NCBI GenBank assembly: GCA_034509925.1
Contig: CM067534.1
Coordinates: forward strand, 7,627,001 to 7,691,000
Direction: 5' to 3'
Length of the DNA: 64,000 nucleotides
DNA from: Hirudinaria manillensis
Taxonomy: Eukaryota; Annelida; Clitellata; Hirudinida; Hirudinidae
Shown here: positions 12,997 to 23,014 of the stretch, piece after piece
Position numbering within the stretch: position 1 is the stretch's first letter
How the letters are laid out: each line of letters starts with the position of its first letter
The notes under the pieces: generated by a model
The model's input: the letters and a program-made list of their open reading frames with translations, nothing else
What the model was told of the DNA's origin: nothing
Database searches by the model: none
Translations under genes and position numbers: made by a program

Positions 12997-13349
12997 TATT
13001 TTTTAAAAATTGTTTACAAAATCTCCAAAGACGATGAAATTTTAAAATATGGCTGTTCTGTTGTTAGTTTTGCCAAGTTTCGGAAAGTGGGGAAGAGCTT
13101 ACGGATCGGGCGCATTTGGTTTTACTAAAAGTACACGATTTGTATCGGTCACTAGTTGATGAGGAAGTTTCATCGGGATTACTCGAGCGTCAATATAGTT
13201 AACGTCACGTCATCACATCTAACTCTTTAATTTATATTTTGAAGAATTATTAGTCTTTTATTGTCGCAAGGATTGCGTTTTAAAGATTTTACTCTGCAGA
13301 ATTTGGAGAACCTTTTGATTTTCGTTCACATGACATTGCCAAATAAAGA
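12997..13349 (+). promoter_or_regulatory. Promoter / 5' UTR region of TUT4/7 gene
   Basis: Short spacer between the NSD poly(A) signal and the TUT4/7 start. It contains two CGTCA half-sites in tandem near 13203-13212 (CRE-like) and an acceptor-like TCTGCAG near 13293-13299. No in-frame ATG precedes 13350. Promoter assignment is by position only. Confidence 0.35.
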
Positions 13350-16300
13350 ATGGCATTAACAGCAGATAGTATAGAGAAAGATTTGAAAAAAATTCTAAAT
13401 ATTAGTTCAGTTGCAAAGGTCGACCTTGACCGAAAAATCGAAGCAGAGCGCCTTCCAAATGGATTTCATGTAAATGGTGCTTTTCTCCCCAAAACAAATG
13501 CTGCAACCGACTGTTCGGGCGATCATGGCATGGTGAATAGCAATTCCTCAAGAGATGATGGATTCAAGAAAAACTCAAAGAAGGATAATTTCAAACAAGG
13601 CAATCTAAATGCTGATGGTTACAATGGCCATAACAGCAACTCAGACCCCGATATAAAATTCGGCAACAAGGGCAAGCGAGACAAAGTTGCAAACGGCTTC
13701 TACAGGAACGATAATAAAAATTCAAACATCCTTTCGACCGAAAATAAAAGCGAACTCGGTGCAAAAGACAATCCTAACGAGATCAGATCAAAGAACAAGA
13801 ATAAGCGAGGCGGTGACACTCCGTGGAAGAGAAGAAGAAACAAACAGGACCCCATCTTGCCTCTGAAAGCTGAGATTACCAATTACTCTGATCCAAGGAT
13901 TGACCAAGCTGCTGATTCTGGTGACCTGGAAGCATCGAAACGACTGGTCGGTCCTAAAAGGGGATCAAAGGAAAAGGCGTCGCAACAACCGGCGCACGAC
14001 GCAGAGGACGACAAGGGTGTTGACGAAGACCGAGGTGAGGATCTGGCGTTTTATTTTCAATGTTTCGATTTTATTTATTTTATATTTATTCTACTTTAAA
14101 CATATCCTTACTGATTGCAAGGGTGCTGTGGCTGCCTAATGCTAATGATGCAATTAAATTTAACCTACCTTCAAGATGTTTGTTTTTGTGCTGCATAATT
14201 CAATGTAAACTCCAACTGTATGTTGAATGAGGTTTTGTTTATCTTATGAAATGAAAGGAGTTCATTTCTTTTTTGCCATTTTTTTAAAAATTAATTTCAA
14301 TTCAAAGCTTTATAATTCTTGCTTTGAACTTCAAAGTTGGCACGACCTAAGACTTTAATTTTGTCATCTTTCTGAATGTTTAAATATTTTATTTTAAAAT
14401 TTAATTCTTTTCTTTTTTTTCTTTTTTGGTGCAATACTTAACGACTTTACATTTCATTTTGCAGAGAATTCGTCTTCTTCTGCGAATACTGCAGCAAACA
14501 AAGTACTGACGGTTGTTATTTATTTTTTTATTTTTGTTGTTTGTGAAGTTTTTAAAACTGTGCTTTTAATTAAACTCAGAGATCATCGTGGTTGTACTTA
14601 ATGAATTAAGCATTGTTTCTCATTTCTCAACTTTAACATCAGTCCATGATTAGATGATAGGTTTCCAATTTTTTTTTAATTTTTATGGTTGATTTTTACT
14701 CATTTTGTACTAATTGCTGAATAGTAATCTTAGAAGATGATAAGATTGAGAATCTAAGCTAATGATTCGTTCTCAATACTTTGGGCAATCTGAATCTGGC
14801 ATAAGGTTATGCTGAATTGTTTTAAACAGAGCAGAGCAAGGTTTTAGGCCTTCTTGGTTTTTATTTTGCAACATGTTTCTTGAAGCAATATCACTAGTGA
14901 ACACAAACACAATGGAGCTAATAGGAGTTAGTTATTGCTTGTTGTGATTGAAGCTTTATGAAATCAGCTAATATCAGAATGCTCTTTCAATACTGTTTAG
15001 CTTTTTCTTTTTGTTTATTTTCTCAATCCTTACAACTGCCACTAGAGGCCGCTGTGCTAAGTTCATTTTCCAGGGCCTCTGTTTTTTTATAGATTATTCA
15101 CTCCATTGTTATTCTGTGCTCAGTGAACCTGACGTGGCTGTTCTGCCACAATTGTTCAGAAATAGTTATTAGAAAGAATTAAATATAGCTTTAGCAGTAC
15201 ATGATGCCCATTATGATCTGCACGAAGCATTACATTAAATCTAAAAATCATCCATTCATTCATTCATTTGTCCAATCATCTATCAATGTCTCCTAAAAAT
15301 ACATTTGAAAACATTCCATTATTTTTCAAATGATAAAATAAAAATGAACAAAAACCATTAGAGCCATAATATAATTAGAGGCTGACAGCATACAAACCCA
15401 TGCACTTTGAGAACTCTGTGGTTTATAAGCAGATGCTCTCCCATCTGACAATTTCCATACATCAGTCCATCTGTGCTTGTAAAAACTTGTAAACAAATTA
15501 ACGATTTAACGCTTTGCATACTGGACTTTTGTTTCATTCATATAACATGATAACACGGTCTGGTAAGTAAACATAAATTATTATAATGTCTTTAAAAATT
15601 AAATTATTATAATGACAGGAAGAATGTGAATCCATGGCGACCGATCTGCTAATGTCCCTATACGAGGCAAACAAGATCAGTCAGGAAGAGGTGGATATCA
15701 GGTTGGGGGCCTTTGAGAAACTCAAAGAGATTATCGTCACAGTCATTCCTGGTTCGTTGATTTTTAGTAAACAAAAATTGATTGATACTCAAAGATTTAT
15801 TTATTATTATTATTACTATTGTTATTATTATTGTTATTATTGTTGTTGTTGTTATCATCATTATTATTATTATTGTTGTTGTTATTATTATTATGGGCAT
15901 TGTTTAGTTTGCACTAATTTTTTAGGCTAATTTCATGTGATTTAATTATCAATTTGCCCTATTTCCTTCAATAAAACTTTATCACTTGCACTGATAATGC
16001 CATTCTGATCTACTTGTTGCTCTGTGTTTGCATAGCAGCAAGCAATTCAGGCATCCATTGTGAGCGATGCGAGCTGTTTTTTCCTTTTAAATCGCATTAA
16101 ATTGGTCTTAAAAAAGACATCGGAAGCATTATCGACCATGACCTTGTAAAAATAGTTTGGTCAATCCATACGATTGCATATCAATGCCTGATCATTACTT
16201 TAATGTTTCAGATTCTCAGGTGAGGATGTACGGATCCCTGGAGACGGGGGTCGCCACGGAGTCTTCTGACATCAACGTTGACATCACCACGAAACAAGCC

Positions 16301-19300
16301 AAAGAGGATCTGAAGTCATTGAAGGCAGCACTTGAATTGAATCATCAAGGTTGGTCCGACTTAAGACTTATAAGAGTCTGGGCTCTGGCTCTCCTTTTGG
16401 GGAAGGAGGAGGATGATGATGATGATGATGATAACGATACATGGTGATGATGATAATGATACATGATGATGGGGATGATGATAATGATACATGATGATGA
16501 TGATGATAATGATACATGATGATGATGATGACGACGGTGATGGTAAACAATATTGGCAAAAAATTGTTGCTAATTTCATCACGATTCGCTCGTCAGACAT
16601 ATTTGGGAATGTGGAGCTGTCTCATGTCACAAACTCTCTCGTCATGACCATGGATTGGTGTGCAGAGGGCCAAACCTCGTTCTCCTTCACCATAAAAGCC
16701 AACGTGGACAATTCCATCCAGACGTCCCACCTGCTCGCCATCTACACTCGCATGGACGCCAGAGCGCAGGTCCTTGCCATCTGCTTCAGGATTTGGGCAA
16801 AGGTTGGTTTAGTCCTTAGTCCCTTAAATCCTGTAATGTAAAATGTATGGATACATACATGGGTGAATGGATACATACATACATGGATGGATGTATGTAT
16901 GTATGTGATTTTAATGCATTTTGTACTGTTGAGTTAATTTGTTGCATTAATACCATTAATGCCAATTATTGTATGATTACTTTAAATCACATTTACATTA
17001 CTTTTTTGTATTTTCTAAGCATTTATTTATTCCTATGATTTTCGCATGTTAAAAGTACAATTTCTAAATAAATTTTAATAAACGTAAAAGCCATTACGAT
17101 TATTAAACCTCGTTAAATCTTCACCATGAACCCCGTTCCTTCAGGCATTCGAGCTGGACAGGCAGGAGGAAGGAACCCTCCCTCCACACTCCTTCCATCT
17201 GATGGTCATTCACTTCCTGCAGAAGATGCAGATTCTTCCGGTGTTGCACGAGGTAAATTTCAGGGGCAGCAAAATATTGTTTTTGTTTTTCATTTCGTGA
17301 TGCGTCGTCACAGCTTTATCTGTAATAATAATAATAATGATAATAATAATAATAAGTCATTTATATAGCGCCGTGAGCTACAGGGGCGCTGATATTAATT
17401 TAATAATTTGAGGGCAATTTGTACATATATCGGAGATAACAGACCACAGGAAATCGGGTGTCGTCCGCCATTGCATCGATAAATTCTAGCATCAGTCACT
17501 GCTACCTAAAGGCTTAGAACTCTTTTACAGCTGCTGCAAAAGGGAGAGAACGAGCAGCAGCAGGAGAGGGACCACAACGTTGACCTGACACTTCTCGAAG
17601 GCCTGGCAAAGGTTATAATTAATTAATTATTTAGTCAAACCTATCGATTTAGCAAACCTGGCAGCCTATAAAGGATGCACCGACGTCGTTTCACGGCCAC
17701 ATTCCGTACCCTGTCGGATGACGGCACTGTTAACGTCGTATCTGATGAACATTTACACGAGACTCGTATGATAAGCCTATCGCGATGATGTTCGTCATCA
17801 TGGTCCCCAGTGCCAGCTGGACGTACACTGTGTACACATACACTGTGGCTCCAGTCAAAAACAACGTACAACCACCTTTGTTGACTTCATCATCATCATC
17901 GTCCTATACTCATTCGCATCAGGATTGGACGCCGAAGAAAGCCGGAGAGCAACAAAGCGTTGGCGCTCTGTGGACGAGGATGCTCAAGCACTACGATGCC
18001 TTCCCATTTGAGAAGCAGGTCGTGAACGTTCGGAAATCGGAATTCCTCGCCAGGAGTTCGCTGGGTTGGGGCTCGAAGAATGTTGCCATCGAAGGTCAGT
18101 TTGAAATCATTGTTTGGAAAATAATTTATAATAATTCATAATAATTTGTAATCAAAAGCTAACTACATTTTTTATGACTGGTTATGACCGCTTAGCTTAT
18201 AATTGGTAATTTTTGGAACTCATTTATGAATTTATTAATCTTTATGTGTAACCTCATTGGTTTTACATGTTATTATTATTATTATTATGCCTGTTGTGAT
18301 TATCATTGATTCAACTTAAGATGATTAAAACTTATCACAAGTTCAGTCGAGAGAATTGTTCCAACAATTAACATTAGAACGATTGACATTCAGATCCTTA
18401 CTGCACTCGCCGCAACCTGGCCAGGTCCATGTGTCACAGTTCCATATACAAGTTCTTCAGGAAGCAATTGTCATCTGTCAGGTGGGCCTTCTCTGCCCAG
18501 AGCTTCAATCCATCGACGACGACGGCAGAGAGTCTGTCGAAGCAGTACTTCTCTGAAGAGGCTGCAAAGGCCGTGGTGAGTGATTGAATCAATCAATCAA
18601 CCAACCAATCAATCAATGCAACCAATCGGCAACTTCTCCAAGGTTCCGCCGAAGATGTGCACCACGTGTCAAAACATCGGCCACGTGAGGCAGTCCTGCC
18701 CGGAGGAGATCGTCGTACCCGCTCTGCCGATGCAGGTGCCCAAGGATTGGGTCGTGCATTTCCTCGACTCCATCCTGGAGGACGTCATGGGTAGGTAGAT
18801 TGTGGGTCGTCGTCGTCATAGCAACTGTAGAATCTGGTGACGTGCTCGAGTCTTTGACTTGCTTTTATTATTTTTTTTTGATTGTTTGGCATGCGGTGCT
18901 GTGAATATGAGTTCACTTTTATTTTCTGTAATAAAAACAAATTTAACTTATAAATAATAATAGCTAACCCGTGCAATACTTGTGGTCTTCAGCTGCCAAT
19001 GAGCAGAGTGCAGATGAGTACAGAGTCAAGGAACTATTCAAGGAGAACATAGAACACCTGCTCAGGTCCATCTTCCCTGACAAAGGTGATGCCAACAGCA
19101 ACAATGACAAAGACGACATTGAATTGCTGATTAAATTAAACTGCATTAAATTAATTAATAAATTATAAAGATATATTTTATTGTTTTATATATTTTACTG
19201 CTAATTTAACATTACAACGATATCCCCGATAGATCCCGTCTTGACTCTATTCGGTTCTTCCCGTAATGGCTTCGGCTTCAGAAAGAGTGACCTCGACCTG

Positions 19301-21594
19301 TCTCTGAGTTTCAGGGGTCAAGAGTCGCTGGAGGTAAATCTTAGTTTCTGCTTCCTTTCTATTAAACTAGGTGCCATTGGTGATGTTGATGATGGTGTTG
19401 ATGATGGTCGTGACTTCTTGAGGTGATGATAACTTAGAAGTCTGTCACTTTGATATATTTTGTTCCTAGTAGTATGGGATGCCTTGCCTTATGACAAGCT
19501 ACTTTGTACTGCTTTGTTCATTGCAAGTGCATTGCATTGCCTCAACTCGAATTATGCATTCACCGCATTCACCTGCGAATGACCTTCGTCGATCTTCTCT
19601 CGTTCAGATGCCCGCCTGCGTCCAAATCATCAACAAACTCGCCGACAGCCTCGACAGAGACGAACGCTTCAGGGAGGTCATCGCCATAACGACGGCCAAG
19701 GTTCCCATCGTCAAGTTCTGCTTGGGCGACTTCGAGTGCGACATTTGCCTCTACAACACGCTCGCCCAACACAACACCAGGCTCCTGGCCAGGTACGCCG
19801 AGCTGGACAGGAGAGCTCGTCTGCTCGGTTACGCCATAAAACACCTGGCCAAGGTGGGCAATTCGAGTTCTTGGGTTTTTTAATGAGTTTATTAAAGCGA
19901 ATTAAACGTACTGTGCTAAACAAACAGTTATGTAATTAATTAATTTGTTTTAAGTTGTTTGTTATTTTATTTTTATTCGTAAAAATTAAAAAAAATTAAA
20001 ACAAAATTATTTAAGTTTATTTAATGTCAGTTGAAAAACGCAATCAATGTTGCATGTTATGTTGCATTTAACGACCTATTTTTCACATCGATCCATAACC
20101 AGGTGTGCCATATCTGTGATGCTTCGAAGGGGAGTCTCTCCAGCTATGCGTACACGCTCATGGCGATATACTTTCTACAGAGAACCGTACCACCTGTTCT
20201 ACCTGTATTGCAAGAGGTGAGTTGGTTTTTGTTTATCGAATGACTTTGCTAATTCTTCACAGTCGGTTCGATTGCTCAATTACTGGGTCTTAGTAATAAA
20301 CAAACATGACATAGCATTTTATTTTATATCAATACCTGCTGTGAGTTCCAAGCCATCCTAGGTTTGATTTATAATCATTAGAAACGTTCACCAGTGTTTC
20401 ATCCTTCAGCTGCCGACAGAGAACGAGGCATCGGGGGGAAAGAAGCCTTCCGTCGTGGTGGAAGGCTGGGACGTCTGGTTTGACGACACCAGCCGGAACT
20501 GGAAGAGCGAGAACACGCAGAGTCCCGGACAACTGTGGTTGGAGATGGTCGAGTTTTATTCCAGCTACTTCGACTACGAGAACGAAGTCGTCTCCGTGCG
20601 CCAGAGGGAGCGACTACCCAAGTCGGAAAAGAACTGGAACGGATCGGGGATAGCCATAGAGGATCCCTTCAATCTAGACCACAACCTCGGCGCCAGGCTC
20701 ACCAACAGGATGAGCACGTACATCCGGAAGGCCTTTCAGAGGACCATGGTGACCTTTGCCTCCGAAGAGAACATCAGGGACGCTGCCGCGTGTCGCAGCG
20801 CGAAGCACTTCCTATTCAACAGGTCCAAGTTGACGGATGGACCGCCTCCAAATGACAGAGGCTGCAGGAGGTGTTTCAAGCTGGGCCACTTTGTTGCAGA
20901 CTGCCCAAAACTGCAGAAAAAGAAGCCGAAACAGTCCACCGAGGAGGTGGACGAGAGTCGAGAGCAGACGGAGCCCGGCGGAGATGAGCCGGCGAAGATC
21001 TGGGAAAGCGAGCCGACGGCTCGGAACGGCACCGTGGCAAAGACGGATGCGGAGGAAAAGCAGGCCGCACGATTGCAGCCTCAAATGGCTCGAAGCCAGC
21101 AGAAAAACAACGTTCTCATGGACAAGCAGCAACACTTGCAACAGCAACTGAATCTGCCGCCTCCCGGCTTCGGGCCGCTCCTTCAGTCGCCCCAGAAGCG
21201 ACCCCTGCTCCAGGTCCCTGCGAGCATGGTGCCGGTGATGTCCCAGGGTCCGCAGGGCCAAATGTCCCGACACTTCTTTCCGCCCGGAGGATTCCTCCTT
21301 CCGCAGTTCCAGCAGTTTCCACACCTCCAGCAGGTTCCGCTGTCGATGCCAGGGATTCAGCTACGACTGCCGCAGACCATTCCGTCGATCAACACGGTTT
21401 TCAAGAGGTCGGACTTTCCTCAGCCCATCCAGGAGTCACACTTTCATCCTCATTCTCATCCTCACCACCATCCTGCTCCCCGTCACCTTCATCATCTTCA
21501 ACAACAGCATCAGCAGCAACAGCATCAACAACAACAGCATCAGCAACAGATGCATCACGTCGGTGCCAGCGTCCCGAAGACTCAGTTTCCCTGA
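13350..21594 (+). CDS. TUT4/7: TUT4/TUT7-type terminal uridylyltransferase
   Basis: Exons: 13350-14034, 14465-14511, 15619-15751, 16212-16349, 16597-16802, 17145-17252, 17531-17611, 17923-18094, 18394-18575, 18643-18790, 18993-19085, 19233-19333, 19608-19853, 20103-20216, 20410-21594; 3,639 nt, 1,212 aa. Order: a basic, Asn/Lys-rich disordered N-terminus (1-240); an inactive NTase/PAP half (about 290-570) with GS then SDIN at 16265-16276, the second Asp being Asn; zinc knuckle 1 ([14 protein letters not shown], near 18658); an active NTase ([10 protein letters not shown], then SDLDL at 19286-19300, third Asp at 19740-19742); PAP core ([16 protein letters not shown]); zinc knuckle 2 ([14 protein letters not shown], near 20862); and a Pro/Gln/His tail. 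TUT4/7 oligouridylate mRNAs and pre-let-7 in the cytoplasm. The dead-half plus live-half design identifies the family. No N-terminal C2H2 finger is seen, unlike vertebrate TUT4/7. Confidence 0.92.
15361..15450 (-). mobile_element. tRNA-derived SINE-like remnant
   Basis: Read on the minus strand, 15431-15448 gives TCAGATGGGAGAGCATCT, a good Pol III A-box/D-arm match to tRNA-Lys-like genes. About 30-45 nt further on (15383-15400), GGGTTTGTATGC resembles a decayed B box. The expected anticodon stem is partly lost, so this is not a working tRNA. It sits in intron 2 of the TUT4/7 gene in antisense orientation. Confidence 0.45.
15798..15896. repeat. ATT/GTT microsatellite
   Basis: Imperfect TTA/TTG trinucleotide array in the intron after exon 3 of TUT4/7. 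Confidence 0.9.
16408..16535. repeat. GAT-rich minisatellite
   Basis: Several copies of a 20-30 bp unit built from GATGATGATAATGATACAT, in the intron between exons 4 and 5 of TUT4/7. Confidence 0.85.
17321..17395. mobile_element. Possible short interspersed repeat tail
   Basis: An AAT array is followed directly by TCATTTATATAGCGCCGTGA and a GGGGCGC core. The string ATTTATATAGCGCC after simple repeats is familiar from dispersed repeats in invertebrate genomes. It lies in a TUT4/7 intron. No ends or target-site duplication could be defined. Confidence 0.3.
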
Positions 21595-22711
21595 ATTGAC
21601 GGTCTCAAATCTCGCGACTTCTTTTTTTTGTAATTTTGATTTTTAATTCCATAAACTGTAGTTTGAATGTTTTACCTCTCGTGTGCGAGGCTCCGACGAT
21701 GAGTTTGACCCGTCGACCTCGATGACCTTTAGACCTTTCTCGAAGACGGGAAGGAGGATGGGACGGCACTTTCTCGAAGTCCGATTCCCTTCTCCGGAGT
21801 CGCTAGGAAGCCTGGTAAGTAGGATCTCTCCGAGATATTCTCCCGTCGGATCGTTCGACGATCATGATAGTAGTTGTTTTAGCGGGTGCCCTCGGTTAGT
21901 CGTTCTCGATGTTTTTCGGGTGGTCAGTTGACATCTTTCTTTTTTTGTGTGACGTCTGCACAAAAAAAATCTCAGGTCTCACTGACTGGTCCATGACAGT
22001 TGATAGTTTATAATAACAACGACACATTAATATTAATAATAATAATTATTAATAATATTAATAACTGTTATTTAATGTTGTTCTAGATGATGTCGTCATT
22101 ATTTTTAGCTCGTTGTCTCGATTGAAATTCTCGTGCTCCCCATCCGGGTTTTGAGATTTTTCACTGGTCTGAATTCTATCCTGCCATTCTGGGCACCATG
22201 CGTTTCTTCCAAGATCACCTCCATCATCACTATCACCATCGCAATCACTGTCGACATCATCATCGCTATTACCGTCGTCATCGTTATCATCATCGCTCTT
22301 ATCGGCACGTGATGTCATTCCACTTTTCCGTCCCGGCTTTTTACGTGTTTGTCCATCAGTTTTGTTGCTGGGTCTTGTGAGGAAGCAGTTCCCTTATCTT
22401 GAATTGAGATCAGTTTCCTGAGGCAGGTTTTGGATGCTCTTCGGGCGTGACGAGCGTTTTTTTAGGTAGTTGTAGACGAAGAGTGACAGGATTGGTTAGA
22501 CTTGCGACCATTTATTTTCCTCTCCAGTTTTTTCTTTTTTTTTTGGAAAGATGGAGACCTGGTGGTTCGGTAATGGTCGACAATTTCGGTTCATTTATGG
22601 CGATAGCCTTATCATCGCTGTGCATCGCCATGATTGGGACGTGGGGGTAGTTTATTTGATCGGAGTTCGATAGGTTTTCGCAGAGGAAGAAGGAAAGATG
22701 TGATAAGAAAC
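21595..22711. other. Spacer after TUT4/7 with a coding-like segment
   Basis: The first part should hold the TUT4/7 3' UTR, although no AATAAA is seen soon after the stop. From 21661 to 21814 one plus-strand frame is open and GC-richer, flanked by an acceptor-like TGTAG and a good donor (GTAAGT at 21815). It reads RGSDDEFDPSTSM, then RMGRHFLEVRFPSPESLGSL, and matches no family I know. The rest (21815-22711) is mostly AT-rich with CAT/GTC repeats near 22205-22310 and no gene I can support. Confidence 0.4.
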
Positions 22712-22909
22712 ATGGCTGTGTTTTTACGGATGCTTTATTTTCTTATTCTTGGCAGAGAGTTTTTATGTTCAGCCGACGACCGATTGAACAAATATTTGCC
22801 GCCGCCCGGCGGTTTGGCAGACGCATTGCTACTACAACAACCCGAAACCATGGAGACGGATTCGAGTCGCTTTTATTGTTTACCAAAAAATAAACGTCAG
22901 GTCCTGTGA
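22712..22909 (+). CDS. Possible small secreted protein (65 aa), unrecognised
   Basis: The ORF starts at ATG 22712, shortly after an acceptor-like TTTTCGCAG at 22674-22683. The N-terminus MAVFLRMLYFLILGREFLCSA resembles a signal peptide with cleavage after CSA; the mature part is about 44 aa and contains LPPPGGLADALLLQQPE and a dibasic KNKR near the end. Immediately downstream, in a different frame, 22907-22972 reads TPADSYDFEKFKRQLKDEQ, which also looks coding and ends at a GTACGA donor-like site. This may be one precursor disrupted by an assembly indel, or exons of a larger gene. No family is recognised. Chance ORF is the alternative. Confidence 0.35.
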   Translation: MAVFLRMLYFLILGREFLCSADDRLNKYLPPPGGLADALLLQQPETMETDSSRFYCLPKNKRQVL

Positions 22910-23014
22910 CACCCGCGGACAGTTACGACTTTGAAAAGTTCAAGCGCCAGCTGAAAGACGAACAAGTACGAAATATACCATGGAAAAGCAATTTTGGGCG
23001 GTTTTCACGACCGC

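Noticed and set aside
20812..21324. 170-codon minus-strand frame opposite the TUT4/7 last exon
   Set aside because: It is a Leu/Arg-rich shadow of the Gln/Pro-rich plus-strand coding exon.
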